From positions 248,001-312,000 of the forward strand of contig NZ_JASHJI010000001.1 of assembly GCF_030733265.1 (NCBI RefSeq): a stretch of 64,000 nt of DNA, read 5' to 3'. Source of the DNA: Roseibium sp. MMSF_3412 (GTDB taxonomy: Bacteria; Pseudomonadota; Alphaproteobacteria; Rhizobiales; Stappiaceae). Of this stretch, positions 8,724 through 16,681 are shown piece after piece; within the stretch, counting starts at the first letter, position 1, and every line of letters begins with the position of its first letter. The notes under the pieces were generated by a model, which did no database searches, was not told where the DNA came from, and saw only the letters and a program-made list of their open reading frames with translations. Made by a program: the position numbers and the translations under genes.

Positions 8724-8969
8724 TTATACATCGACCGGGCCCTCACGATTTGCATCTGCTTCAGTCGTGGTGCGGGCGATGTTGGCCCCGGCAAAGGCAA
8801 CCAGGTCCGCGCGGCGATAGCGGACAGCTCGTCCTATCTTGCAAAAGCGAGGACCACCACCACGCACACGCCAGGCCTGCAGCGTTCTGAAGCTGATGCC
8901 CAAGAAGTCGCCTGCTTCCTGTTCGTTCATCAACCGGTCGGGATCTAGTTGCTCAACCAAATTCATCAT
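8724..8969 (-). CDS. Helix-turn-helix protein, AlpA/excisionase-like
   Basis: 81 aa from ATG 8969, preceded by AAGGAGAG at good spacing; a second ATG follows directly. Residues 12-60 are a MerR-type winged helix of the HTH_17 class (MNEQEAGDFLGISFRTLQAW, then RGGGPRFCKIGRAVRYRRADL), the form found in AlpA regulators and recombination directionality factors. Lying between the integrase side and the replication genes, it most likely controls excision or switches on the replication genes downstream. The C-terminal ~20 residues are variable. DNA-binding is well supported by the motif; the specific role is inferred. Confidence 0.85.
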   Translation of the reverse strand: MMNLVEQLDPDRLMNEQEAGDFLGISFRTLQAWRVRGGGPRFCKIGRAVRYRRADLVAFAGANIARTTTEADANREGPVDV

Positions 8970-9062
8970 CGTGATTCTCTCCTTCGCTATGGATTGCGCA
9001 GGAGATTGATGACTGAGAATCGAAGTTTAGCACCCAACCCGAATTGTGATTTTTTCAGCCAA

Positions 9063-10214
9063 TTAAGTGGGGCCTAAAGTATCTTCGCACGGATCGGACT
9101 CATGCAGCGGAGCCGTCTCTTCCCAGGTGTTCCAGATTTGCTTTTCAAAGAGCTCCCGAAGGCGCGCCTGCACTTCCGTCAAGTCTTCAAAGTCCTTCGG
9201 GATGAGATGCGTGCGTTCACCGTTGTCGACATCTTTGAGGAGCCAAACGGTTCTGGACGCAAGACTACGGATATCCTTGCGGTTAACGGGCGGCACCTCT
9301 GTCGGCAGGGATGCTTCCGTGTCTTCATCGGCAAAATATATATACTCAAGGTCCGAGAGAAAATTCTCAAAAGCACCGTTTCCTTCACCCGGAAATGAGC
9401 CCTTGAGAAACGCGAACAATGTCATGGCGTTGATGCCAAACAGTCTTCTCCTGATATTGACACCCACTCCCTTCTTCCGGCCGGGTCGCTTGTTTTCGCC
9501 CGGGTGCGAGGTTTCCTCTTTCGGAGAGTAGTAGGTGGCGTATCGACGTGTCGGATGCTCTAGATCATCAAGATATTCTTCCAAACCTTCAAATCGATCT
9601 TCGAAAACCTCCTGATCAAAAAGCTCCCAAATCTTTGTATTGACACCAACATCATCATCATCATGCGGCAGTTTTAGATTTGAAAGGTATGAGATTGCGC
9701 CTCGCATCTCATCCATGGCTCCGAGTATTGTTGAGCTCGAAGACAAAAGGATTTCCAGTTTCTCTACGATTTCTTGCCGTTGGACGTTGTCTGAATGAGC
9801 TCTTTCGATTGTCAAAAACCATCGACGTATCTCGGCCCTGACTTCTAGGTAAATGCACTGAACGCCGGAATGCTGCTGCCGCCAATTCCACGCCTCACCC
9901 CTACATTTGAGGGCTTCTTCGATGAGTGCATCAAACGCATGACGGTTGAAGGAAGTGGACGGGCGTTCCCATGCTCGCCAGTTTGGCGGAAACGACGCTT
10001 GGTACGGTCGCGCCAGTGCTTGAAGCGGGAGCTTCTCGCCAAACAACCGGTGCCACAAGGCTTGATCCCGGGTTCCCCTGTCAAGGTCCCTTGCGTCGTC
10101 CGAGGAAAGCACGGAGCTCGCCCTTTTGTCCCGCAAATGGATCAGGGCTTTCAGTGCAGGCTCATATCCCTCTGGCAACCATTGCAGCTGATCGGTCGGT
10201 CTCTTCCCAATCAT
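9063..10214 (-). CDS. Island protein of unknown function
   Basis: I place the start at ATG 10214 (383 aa), 28 bp after the integrase stop. The frame extends to 10385, but that part overlaps the integrase gene and looks non-coding. No domain is recognised. The protein is acidic and largely helical, with a run HDDDDVG near the middle, a basic patch NKRPGRKKGVGVNIRRR in the second half and a hydrophobic MTLFAFLKG. No signal peptide or transmembrane helix is seen. Position between integrase and HTH gene is a common place for accessory or regulatory genes in small islands; anti-phage or replication-control roles are possible but unsupported by motifs. Confidence 0.65.
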   Translation of the reverse strand: MIGKRPTDQLQWLPEGYEPALKALIHLRDKRASSVLSSDDARDLDRGTRDQALWHRLFGEKLPLQALARPYQASFPPNWRAWERPSTSFNRHAFDALIEEALKCRGEAWNWRQQHSGVQCIYLEVRAEIRRWFLTIERAHSDNVQRQEIVEKLEILLSSSSTILGAMDEMRGAISYLSNLKLPHDDDDVGVNTKIWELFDQEVFEDRFEGLEEYLDDLEHPTRRYATYYSPKEETSHPGENKRPGRKKGVGVNIRRRLFGINAMTLFAFLKGSFPGEGNGAFENFLSDLEYIYFADEDTEASLPTEVPPVNRKDIRSLASRTVWLLKDVDNGERTHLIPKDFEDLTEVQARLRELFEKQIWNTWEETAPLHESDPCEDTLGPT

Positions 10215-10242
10215 TACCGGGCATCCCGTAAATGAAATCTGT

Positions 10243-11508
10243 TCACGAAGAACCCTCTCTCGCTGCCAAGGTGTCGCCCCGGACCTCCATCGGTTTCGCT
10301 TCGTCCTCGGCGAGCTCTTTCCCTTGGCCCAACGCGACTGCAATTCGGTTTGAAACCTTGTCTGACAGTTCACGCAAGGGGTCATTGTCCCGGTTGGCGT
10401 ATCGCCCTGTCATCGCGACCGTGCGGTGCCGCAGAAGATCGCGAACCATGAAGGCGTTCGCACCCGACTGCCCACCGAGTGTGCCAACCGTATGTCGAAG
10501 ATCGTGCAGGTGCACGTCTTTCAAATCGGCTGCCGTCCGCAAACGGTCCCAACAGCGACGCAGCTGGTGGTAGGGCATCGGCTTCTGCTGATCGGTCGGC
10601 ATCGGCAAAACCCACGGTGAGTACTTTACTCGGGGTTGCGCCTTCAAGATCTCAAGCACGTCAACGCTCACAGGGTGTCCGACACGTTCGCCGCCTTTCA
10701 CTCCGGGAAACGCCACCAGTCCCTGCTCCTGATCGATATGACGCCATTCGAGAGTCAGCACCTCGTTTGCTCGCGCTCCGCTGAAAAGCAGCAGACGAAC
10801 CGCGGCGAGGTGGCTGGGGTGCTCGCTGCCCGATGCTTCAACGACAGCCAGCGCTTTACCGAGCCGGGTGATTTCCTTGTCAGTCAGGAACCGCTCGCGC
10901 GCGTTTTCCTTGTGTCTCTGCACGCCCGTGACCGGGTTTGTGCCCTCCTGCCTCGCACCCCATTCCTCGGCACGCGCGAAGACGCTGCTGAGTACAGTCA
11001 GCACATTGTTCGCTTGCCGGCCGCTGCCGGGGATGGATCGGTGAAGTTTGATTATGTCTTGCCGCGTCACCGCATCCACAAGGAACGGACCCAATGACGG
11101 ACGGATATGAGTGGCAATGAGATATCGCCAGACCTTGGCTGTGCTTGCTGCCAGGTTCCTCGCTATATGATCCGTCTCGAAACGATCGAGCAACTTAGCG
11201 ACCGTTTCCGCATCCCTGATGGCCTTTCGCTCCGCCGAAGGATCCGCGCCACGTACGACGTCGGCAAGAAGCTGCCTGGCGATTTTGCGTGCTTCATCCG
11301 GGGCAAGCTGGCCGTGTTGACCGATAGCCAGTTTTCGGGTTCGACGCTGGGCATTCCTGTACTGTATAAGGTAGGTTTTTGTCCCGCTTAGTTTGACCCG
11401 AACACCAAACCCCCGAACTTCCGTGTCCCAAAGAAATATTTCTTTGTCAGCGGCGCTGGTCGAATCGATCGTTCTTTTGGTCAACTTAGTTCTCAACGAT
11501 GGCTCCAC
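10243..11508 (-). CDS. int: Tyrosine-type integrase of the island
   Basis: 421 aa from GTG 11508; TTG 11496, with GTGGAG before it, is an alternative start. The N-terminus is a DUF4102-like arm-binding domain (FLWDTEVRGFGVRVKLSGTK), followed by a SAM-like core-binding domain near 105-190 and the catalytic domain. Catalytic residues are visible: Arg in LLFSGARANEVL, Lys-bearing beta-hairpin FPGVKGGE, HLHDLRHTVGT (His-x-x-Arg), LLRHRTVAMTGRYA with the second His/Arg and the Tyr nucleophile. These are the hallmarks of integrases that insert into tRNA genes, and a tRNA-Gly 3' fragment lies about 490 bp upstream of its start, facing it. Full family length and intact catalytic set indicate an active enzyme. 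Confidence 0.93.
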   Translation of the reverse strand: MEPSLRTKLTKRTIDSTSAADKEIFLWDTEVRGFGVRVKLSGTKTYLIQYRNAQRRTRKLAIGQHGQLAPDEARKIARQLLADVVRGADPSAERKAIRDAETVAKLLDRFETDHIARNLAASTAKVWRYLIATHIRPSLGPFLVDAVTRQDIIKLHRSIPGSGRQANNVLTVLSSVFARAEEWGARQEGTNPVTGVQRHKENARERFLTDKEITRLGKALAVVEASGSEHPSHLAAVRLLLFSGARANEVLTLEWRHIDQEQGLVAFPGVKGGERVGHPVSVDVLEILKAQPRVKYSPWVLPMPTDQQKPMPYHQLRRCWDRLRTAADLKDVHLHDLRHTVGTLGGQSGANAFMVRDLLRHRTVAMTGRYANRDNDPLRELSDKVSNRIAVALGQGKELAEDEAKPMEVRGDTLAAREGSS

Positions 11509-12000
11509 AGGCTCAAGTCGTTCTCCGACTTTAGGACTTTAGTTTAGTTCTTTAGGCTTCAGTTTTTGGACCTGACTGGCGACATCCAACGCTTAGCCAC
11601 CCCGTATCTGAATTCGGTTTGGTACGGTCCCTAAAAACCCAACGCCGGTCGCATCACAGCTCAAGGTCACGAGACAAGCCGACCCTTAGGACAGCTGCGA
11701 AAGCTGAGAGGACGGTATAAGAACGCATTTCATTCAGTAATATCCCACCAATTAGCAAGGTCTTAGACGGCGTGGACGGCACGGGCGGCGGATCCTCCGT
11801 ATTGTAATTGAACAACGCACTTAAACTGGCCCAAAGGATCGGACTTTCTGCCTTGTCCGGGTTTGCCGGGGAAGCAATAGGGAAGCACGGGGAAGCAATT
11901 CAGCGCAATATGGATCATAAGTCATCGCACAGCTTTTTTATTAATTCAATATTTTGAGTACTTTATCGTACTCTATCGAAATCAAAAGAAATACCGTCAT
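11509..12000. other. Non-coding arm between integrase and attachment site
   Basis: No credible gene. The segment should carry the integrase promoter and arm-type recombinase sites. It contains clustered CTTTAG words near 11528-11555 and three GGGAAGCA repeats at 11868-11899, then becomes AT-rich from 11930 to 12000 with the short repeats gagtact and cgtact. Confidence 0.5.
11868..11899 (+). repeat. Three short direct repeats GGGAAGCA
   Basis: GGGAAGCA occurs at about 11869, 11880 and 11890, i.e. every 10-11 bp, one helical turn. Phased short repeats beside att sites are typical of arm-type integrase or excisionase binding sites; iteron-type sites are another option. Function is inferred. Confidence 0.5.
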
Positions 12001-12048
12001 AAGCTTCCCAAGCTTAAGACGAGAGTTCGTTTCCCTTCACCCGCTCCA
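12001..12048 (+). other. attR: attR: degenerate 3' half of tRNA-Gly(CCC)
   Basis: Starting with AAGCTTCCCAAGCTT (anticodon arm with loop TTCCCAA, anticodon CCC) the segment continues through a T-arm and ends in TTCACCCGCTCCA, the acceptor 3' strand plus CCA of alphaproteobacterial tRNA-Gly. Compared with the conserved T-arm GAGGGTTCGATTCCC it has GAGAG and CGT, changes that spoil the T-stem and the invariant A58. The 5' half of a tRNA (D-arm and acceptor 5' strand) is absent upstream. It is therefore not a working tRNA but the displaced attachment-site copy that ends the island. The comparison is from memory of the tRNA consensus. Confidence 0.75.
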
Positions 12049-12098
12049 CCTCCCCTCGATTTCAGGCCGGGCTTCACTTTCTCCATATCCAAACCACA

Positions 12099-12129
12099 AA
12101 AAATAAGTGGCGGAGAAGATCTCCGCCAC
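12099..12129 (-). terminator. Rho-independent terminator
   Basis: A perfect 10-bp stem, GTGGCGGAGA / TCTCCGCCAC, with a 3-base loop at 12107-12129. On the minus strand it is followed by TTATTTTTTG. It ends transcription from the SGNH hydrolase gene (stop at 12233) before the island edge. Confidence 0.85.
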
Positions 12130-12232
12130 CGAATAGAACTAAAAAGCAATGTATGGTCAAAGGTCTGGCGCTTCGGGGCCGGATGGCCCGTCGGCAAAAA
12201 GGGATTGTGCGGTTGCCCGCGAAACTCGTTCC

Positions 12233-13132
12233 TCAGACGATGGGATATCCATCGATCATGTTGCGGTAAAATCCGGCAATGTCCTTGGACGCGTCCAGAT
12301 CGGGATGAAATTCGTCCGTCCAGCGCCCGCGCACCACGTTCCGGATATCGACCACCGTGACGTTCGGATTGGCGTCGTCGATCTCATTCAGGAACCCGTA
12401 GAACCGGTCGACAAGATAGGCAAGGATCGCGTGGATCAGGTCCCTGTCGGACTCGAAGCGAAAGTTGCGCTTGATGAACGGGCGGCCGAACCAGGGTCCG
12501 TCGCTATGGGCAACGGGATAGTCGTAGCCGTGCACAAGAAGCTGCGTGCGCGGTGCTTTTTGGTGCAGGTAGCGTGCAATCTCGACATAGCCGCTTTTCA
12601 GCCCTGCCAGGATTTCTTCCAGTTTCTCCATCTGGAGGAAATCCTCCGGATCGTCGGACCCGAGCCCCGCGCTCCTGTCCTTGAGCAGCCTGGTCAGCGC
12701 GCATCCGCCGAGGACCTCACCGCCGCCACCTGAAAAGACAAGGTAGTCGTAGATACCCCTGTCGACATGGACGCGGAAGGGCTTTTCCCTCACGATGCTT
12801 TCAAAACTGTGACCGGGCCATGCGGAACTTGCCGTCTGGTAGTAGCCTTCCAGAATGTCGAAAAAGGTCTTGTTGTAGCCAAGGTACCTTGAGACCTCGA
12901 TCACAACGTTGATCCATGAATCTCCGCAGGCGCACACCCGTAACGGTGACCGGCTCACGCGGATCGGATGCGTGTCATCGCCCTTGCCCGAGGCGGACCA
13001 TTCGGCGGCGATCTGTTCCTGGGTCAGAGGCATCCGCGTATCGTCAAGAACATGATAGGCAAGGCACTTGCTCGGATCCTTTTCATACCGCGTGTTGTTC
13101 AGGACTGTCGCTTCCAGGATATCGGCGTACAT
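12233..13132 (-). CDS. SGNH/GDSL-type hydrolase
   Basis: 299 aa. The SGNH blocks are present: block I ACGDSWIN with nucleophile Ser72, a block III-like FSGGGGE at about 134-139 in place of GxND, and block V DEFHP with Asp273 and His276. SGNH enzymes are esterases, lipases or polysaccharide deacetylases. No signal peptide is present (N-terminus MYADILEATVLNNTRYEK), so it acts in the cytosol or leaves by a non-Sec route. It is the last member of the cluster regulator / PAP2 / S8 protease / SGNH, but a strong terminator lies between it and the protease gene, so it probably has its own promoter in 13133-13344 or depends on read-through. Substrate cannot be predicted. Confidence 0.8.
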   Translation of the reverse strand: MYADILEATVLNNTRYEKDPSKCLAYHVLDDTRMPLTQEQIAAEWSASGKGDDTHPIRVSRSPLRVCACGDSWINVVIEVSRYLGYNKTFFDILEGYYQTASSAWPGHSFESIVREKPFRVHVDRGIYDYLVFSGGGGEVLGGCALTRLLKDRSAGLGSDDPEDFLQMEKLEEILAGLKSGYVEIARYLHQKAPRTQLLVHGYDYPVAHSDGPWFGRPFIKRNFRFESDRDLIHAILAYLVDRFYGFLNEIDDANPNVTVVDIRNVVRGRWTDEFHPDLDASKDIAGFYRNMIDGYPIV

Positions 13133-13344
13133 GGCTACCTCCTAAGCATTCGTCGGTCTGTGCGATGGAAAGGGAAAAACGGGAGACCCGGCTCTCTTTC
13201 TCCAGTGCGCGCCATCCCACCTGGCACGCATCAACGCAGTCTTACCGATCCGCTCAGATCCCCACTTGAGTGCGTCGTTGTTGATTTTTTGTACAATATC
13301 CATTGCGCTCACGCGCGTGAGAAAAGCGTGAAAACAAACACTCA

Positions 13345-13374
13345 CAAAAAGAAAGGCCCGGCAAATGCCGGGCC
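13345..13374 (-). terminator. Rho-independent terminator after the S8 protease gene
   Basis: Perfect 8-bp stem GGCCCGGC / GCCGGGCC around a 4-base loop at 13355-13374, followed on the minus strand by TTTCTTTTTG. It begins 28 bp after the protease stop codon and separates that operon from the SGNH gene. Confidence 0.88.
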
Positions 13375-13402
13375 AATCAGTAAAATTTGAATATGCTTCA
13401 AT

Positions 13403-15532
13403 TCATCTGACCAGATATCTGCCAAGTCGAGCGCGTTCTTCGGGATTTTGATTTGCCAACGCGCACTTCTCCACGATCGGAAGATAGTTTTCTGCTTCTG
13501 CATTCTTGACCGCAACATCAGATGCGGTCGCGAATGCTTCAGACAGACGTCGCGCAACCAGAGGAGCCGCCACGCTCGTACCCTGTACGAGCGCATGTGA
13601 CCCGCTTCGCGTTCCTGCTGCAATGATGCCAAGGTTTATGTTCGACCTGTCGGCAGGCGCCGTGCAATCGACAGCACCCGCAGGAGCCGCAAGGTCCACC
13701 TTTCCCGCCGAACTGTAGGTCGATGCGACAGGTTTATCAGGGTTCCACCCCGTTTGGGCGGCCGGACGGCAACCGGAAACAATCAGCGAGGTCTGCCCCG
13801 TCGCAAGACTGTTCAAGGTGCCGAAGCGCCGGACATGACTGTTCTGGTCGTCATCCTGAGCTTCTTCTCCCAGATCGCTGAATTTGCGGTAGTCAAGGTC
13901 TCTGAGATAGCTTTGCCGGCTGCCGGACCGGAATTCATCCGGATCTTCATCGCGTTGTATCCACACATAAAGCGGAGGATGGGACGTTGGCGCTCCCTGA
14001 CCGCGTTTGAGCGTCACGCTCCAGTCGCCCGCTGGTGCGGCGGGAAGATCCATGTCTTCCGGCTCGCTCGGTGCCAGTGCGATCATCGCCCGCCAATGAC
14101 CGGACGTACGATGGTTGTCCACGCTCAGTTGTCCTATCGGGACAGGTCCCGACGGCCGGTTCTGGTAAAGCACTTCAAAACGCCTCGGATCGCCTCCCCT
14201 GCACAGCGGGTCTGGTGTGAGATCGAGCGACGCCTTTGTCTTGCCGAAAGGGCCTTCCAGCTCAAGCACGAACCCCGCCGGATCGACACCGCCCGGAAAC
14301 CAGACCTCCAGATAACTGGAGGTTCTGTCGTTGGGTTGAACCGCCCAGGTGAAGGCGAATTCGTTCTCCTCGAATTGATCAGCGGAAATCTCACCATGCA
14401 ACTGATCCATGAAGGTGTTGCCAGAAGGCAGAACCATGACAGTGGGACGGCCGAGCTTGCGGCGTTCGGTAACGATTTCGTTGATTGCAGCCGCCAGCTC
14501 GGATTCGCCATCGTGACGTGCGCCCGAAAAACCATAGCTGAAATTGATCGCAACCCGGATGTCAGGTTCGTCGTAGCCGGCGGCAATTCTCTCGGCCCGT
14601 TCCAGAATGTAATGCACGGCGGCCAGCATATACATGTCTTTGGCAAAGCTCGACGTGTCCCACGCGATCGTGTTGGGAAGCTGCACCGCGATCAGGCGTG
14701 TCTCTTCTGGAGGTTCCTTCAGTCCGTTCGGATCATATCCCGCGGCGACATCCATGATATGCGCCCCATGCGTGGCATGCCTGTTTATGGCCGGGCCGAG
14801 TTCGAACATGTCCGAGGTCGCGCCAGCAGCGTCGTAGAGCGCGTCCTCGTCCGCTCCATAGTCGCGGATCAGGGTCTCGATTTCATCGCGCGTATACTCC
14901 CGGCCGCAGATGACGCTCGGGTCCTGGAGATCCGGGTCTTTGTCCGCGGATTGCAGCCAGCAGAATTCGAGCCGTGTTCTCTTTCCGTCCGCAGCCCGAA
15001 AATTCCGGTGCGCAAACGGAACGCCGTCTTCAATGACACCGAGAACGTTGATGCGCTTTCCCGGCTTACGATTCTGTTGAACAGATGGGTCTGGCGACCA
15101 GACAGGATCGGACGGAAACCCGCTGGTGGTTTCGTTCATCGCCGTGTCCGCGACAGGAAAGGCCATCCTGAAACGGGGCTTGCTGATCCCGGAAGCCCCG
15201 AGGCCCTCGTTCACGCATTGACCTATATCCCGCGGACCGGCCATGCGCCCCAGCGGATTGTCGATAACCATCGGCCAGAACTTCAGCGGCACATTGTCAG
15301 AAATCCCCCAAAGTGTTGGAAACCATCTCCTCGGGCCACCCGTGCCGGCTGATGGCACCTGCCCTGTCGGGAGCTCAGCCAGAGCGGTCAAATATCGAAC
15401 ATCATCGCGCCTGAAGGCAGGAAACGCATAAGGATTGCCAATCCCGAAATTCCAGGCTTCATACGGCCCCAGATAGTTCTTGAGCGATTCGACATCAAAG
15501 CTGCTGTCCGCAGCCGTGCTTTCGTCAGTCAT
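13403..15532 (-). CDS. Subtilisin-family (S8) serine protease
   Basis: 709 aa. The catalytic triad is readable: Asp169 in VIEDGVPFAH, His255 in RHATHGAHI, Ser653 in GTSVAAPLVA, plus oxyanion Asn372 in LPSGN. The long insertion of about 280 residues between the Asn and Ser blocks contains a beta-rich region (about 395-530), larger than in simple subtilisins. There is no signal peptide and no evident propeptide cleavage site: the start MTDESTAADSSFDV follows a start codon only 15 bp after the PAP2 gene stop, so the two are one operon. A cytosolic or non-classically exported protease is unusual for this family. Substrate and role are unknown; co-occurrence with a phosphatase and a TPR regulator suggests a shared, inducible function. 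Confidence 0.88.
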   Translation of the reverse strand: MTDESTAADSSFDVESLKNYLGPYEAWNFGIGNPYAFPAFRRDDVRYLTALAELPTGQVPSAGTGGPRRWFPTLWGISDNVPLKFWPMVIDNPLGRMAGPRDIGQCVNEGLGASGISKPRFRMAFPVADTAMNETTSGFPSDPVWSPDPSVQQNRKPGKRINVLGVIEDGVPFAHRNFRAADGKRTRLEFCWLQSADKDPDLQDPSVICGREYTRDEIETLIRDYGADEDALYDAAGATSDMFELGPAINRHATHGAHIMDVAAGYDPNGLKEPPEETRLIAVQLPNTIAWDTSSFAKDMYMLAAVHYILERAERIAAGYDEPDIRVAINFSYGFSGARHDGESELAAAINEIVTERRKLGRPTVMVLPSGNTFMDQLHGEISADQFEENEFAFTWAVQPNDRTSSYLEVWFPGGVDPAGFVLELEGPFGKTKASLDLTPDPLCRGGDPRRFEVLYQNRPSGPVPIGQLSVDNHRTSGHWRAMIALAPSEPEDMDLPAAPAGDWSVTLKRGQGAPTSHPPLYVWIQRDEDPDEFRSGSRQSYLRDLDYRKFSDLGEEAQDDDQNSHVRRFGTLNSLATGQTSLIVSGCRPAAQTGWNPDKPVASTYSSAGKVDLAAPAGAVDCTAPADRSNINLGIIAAGTRSGSHALVQGTSVAAPLVARRLSEAFATASDVAVKNAEAENYLPIVEKCALANQNPEERARLGRYLVR

Positions 15533-15547
15533 GTCCGGCGCTCCTGC

Positions 15548-16663
15548 TCAGAGTTCGAATTCGTCTACGGCCTTGAGCCAAAGCCATTCGAACAGCTCGC
15601 TTTTCGCCACATTGCAGTTCGAGAGTTCGCTGACGCCGTGATCTTTCCAGACCGGATCCTTGTACTGCGACAGCATAAAGTCGGAGTCGCCTTTGGCCGC
15701 GTATTTCAAGCCGGTCATGGTGTTCGTGATACCGCACTTGTTCAGAATGATCTCCGCGATCATCTTGCCGAGCAGGGCACCCGCCCAGCTGTCGATGGGA
15801 TAATGAACACCGGCGACGGTCCTGCTGACAGAAATACGCTCGGCCTGCTTGAACAGAAGATTTTTGCGTTTGTCAGGATCCGGATAGTGCGACCCGGTGG
15901 CATCGACCAGACCCGCCAAAAGATGCGCTACAGCAAAAGCTTCTGTTGCATGTGCGCTCGGAAATGCCCCGTGACCGGGTGTCGGGATCATCGGTAACAC
16001 TGTTGCACCAATGCGATCAGGCCTGCGAATGGCCAGGTGGTGTTTCACGATCATCGCCACGTGTGCCGCCAGAACCTGGCAGACAGTGATCAACTCGAAA
16101 GTCTTCGCGTTGCGGGCAGCATGGAGCCCAAGGATCATGGCAAAATAGGGCGTTGGAAACCCGAGCTGGGACGTGATTTCCGGCGTTCTTTCCGGGCGCT
16201 GGTCCATGTAGGCGCGCACGTATTTCAGCTGCTCGTCAAACACAGCCGCCGCAGGACGCACGATCTCAAAAAACGACTGGACGGTGCCGCCAGAACCCTG
16301 GTGGCTCAACGTCACTGATTCTGGTTCGTTCTTGTCCACGGTCCAACGCAGTTCGCTGAGAAAGTCACTCAAGTAAAGGGATGCCCGCACCCAATCGCCC
16401 CAATAGTCGAGATTGTCGGCTGACGAAAACGCCAATTCGCGCGACGCATGCGATTCGTCATCACCGGCAGCATGACTTATGGCTTGAGCACTGACCTGCA
16501 GCCCTTGGACAGTTGCAGGGTCCAGGACCGGAACCGTACCTGCGCCCAGAAAACTACCGAGCCCGGTGGCGTTCAAATTGCCGACGCCGCCGACGCCGCC
16601 GACGCCACCAACTCCGCCAACACCACCAACACCGCCAACACCGCCGTAATAAGCCATTTTCAT
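15548..16663 (-). CDS. PAP2-superfamily phosphatase with Gly-Gly-Val repeat
   Basis: 371 aa. All three PAP2 motifs are present: Lys207...Arg214-Pro215 (KHHLAIRRP), PSAH at 235-238 with His238, and SRTVAGVHYPID (Ser280, Arg281, His287, Asp291). These form the phosphate/vanadate site of acid phosphatases and vanadium haloperoxidases; the wide N-terminal helical region before motif 1 is more like the soluble haloperoxidase-type branch. Residues 7-28 are a (Gly-Gly-Val) repeat. No signal peptide or transmembrane helices are seen, unlike lipid phosphatases. It is the first enzyme gene after the regulator (18 bp gap) and is followed at 15 bp by the S8 protease. ATG 16657 (residue 3) is an alternative start. 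Confidence 0.85.
   Translation of the reverse strand: MKMAYYGGVGGVGGVGGVGGVGGVGGVGNLNATGLGSFLGAGTVPVLDPATVQGLQVSAQAISHAAGDDESHASRELAFSSADNLDYWGDWVRASLYLSDFLSELRWTVDKNEPESVTLSHQGSGGTVQSFFEIVRPAAAVFDEQLKYVRAYMDQRPERTPEITSQLGFPTPYFAMILGLHAARNAKTFELITVCQVLAAHVAMIVKHHLAIRRPDRIGATVLPMIPTPGHGAFPSAHATEAFAVAHLLAGLVDATGSHYPDPDKRKNLLFKQAERISVSRTVAGVHYPIDSWAGALLGKMIAEIILNKCGITNTMTGLKYAAKGDSDFMLSQYKDPVWKDHGVSELSNCNVAKSELFEWLWLKAVDEFEL
16567..16642 (-). repeat. Tandem repeat coding (Gly-Gly-Val)n
   Basis: A run of roughly seven 9-base units of the form GGCGGTGTT / GGCGGCGTC encodes the N-terminal Gly-Gly-Val tract of the PAP2 protein. Units differ mainly at third positions, so the tract is old enough to have drifted while the amino acids were kept. 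Such repeats can change length by slippage. Confidence 0.8.
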
Positions 16664-16681
16664 TCCCCTTCTTAAATCACG

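Larger units (their letters stand above)
1..12048. mobile_element. Genomic island, right part (left end outside the window)
   Basis: The right edge is a degenerate duplicate of the 3' half of a tRNA-Gly(CCC) at 12001-12048, lying about 490 bp from the start of a tyrosine integrase gene. Such displaced tRNA 3' halves are left by tRNA-targeting integrases. As the tRNA fragment reads rightwards, the intact tRNA and the other att copy should lie left of base 1; I found no second copy within the window. Content fits an island: integrase, HTH/excisionase-like protein, primase-helicase, a second integrase fragment, frameshifted and truncated genes, and AT-rich cargo unlike the GC-rich genes right of 12100. 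It may be a composite of more than one insertion. Confidence 0.7.

Noticed and set aside
12001..12048. A functional tRNA-Gly gene
   Set aside because: The 5' half is absent and the T-arm has two disabling changes, so no complete tRNA can form.
11997..12197. Minus-strand 66-codon frame
   Set aside because: Its GEGKRTLVLSL stretch is a translated tRNA-Gly fragment in antisense, not a protein. The site is annotated as an attachment site.
13754..15352. Plus-strand frame of 532 codons opposite the S8 protease
   Set aside because: It is antisense to a protease with all catalytic motifs and has no recognisable protein features.
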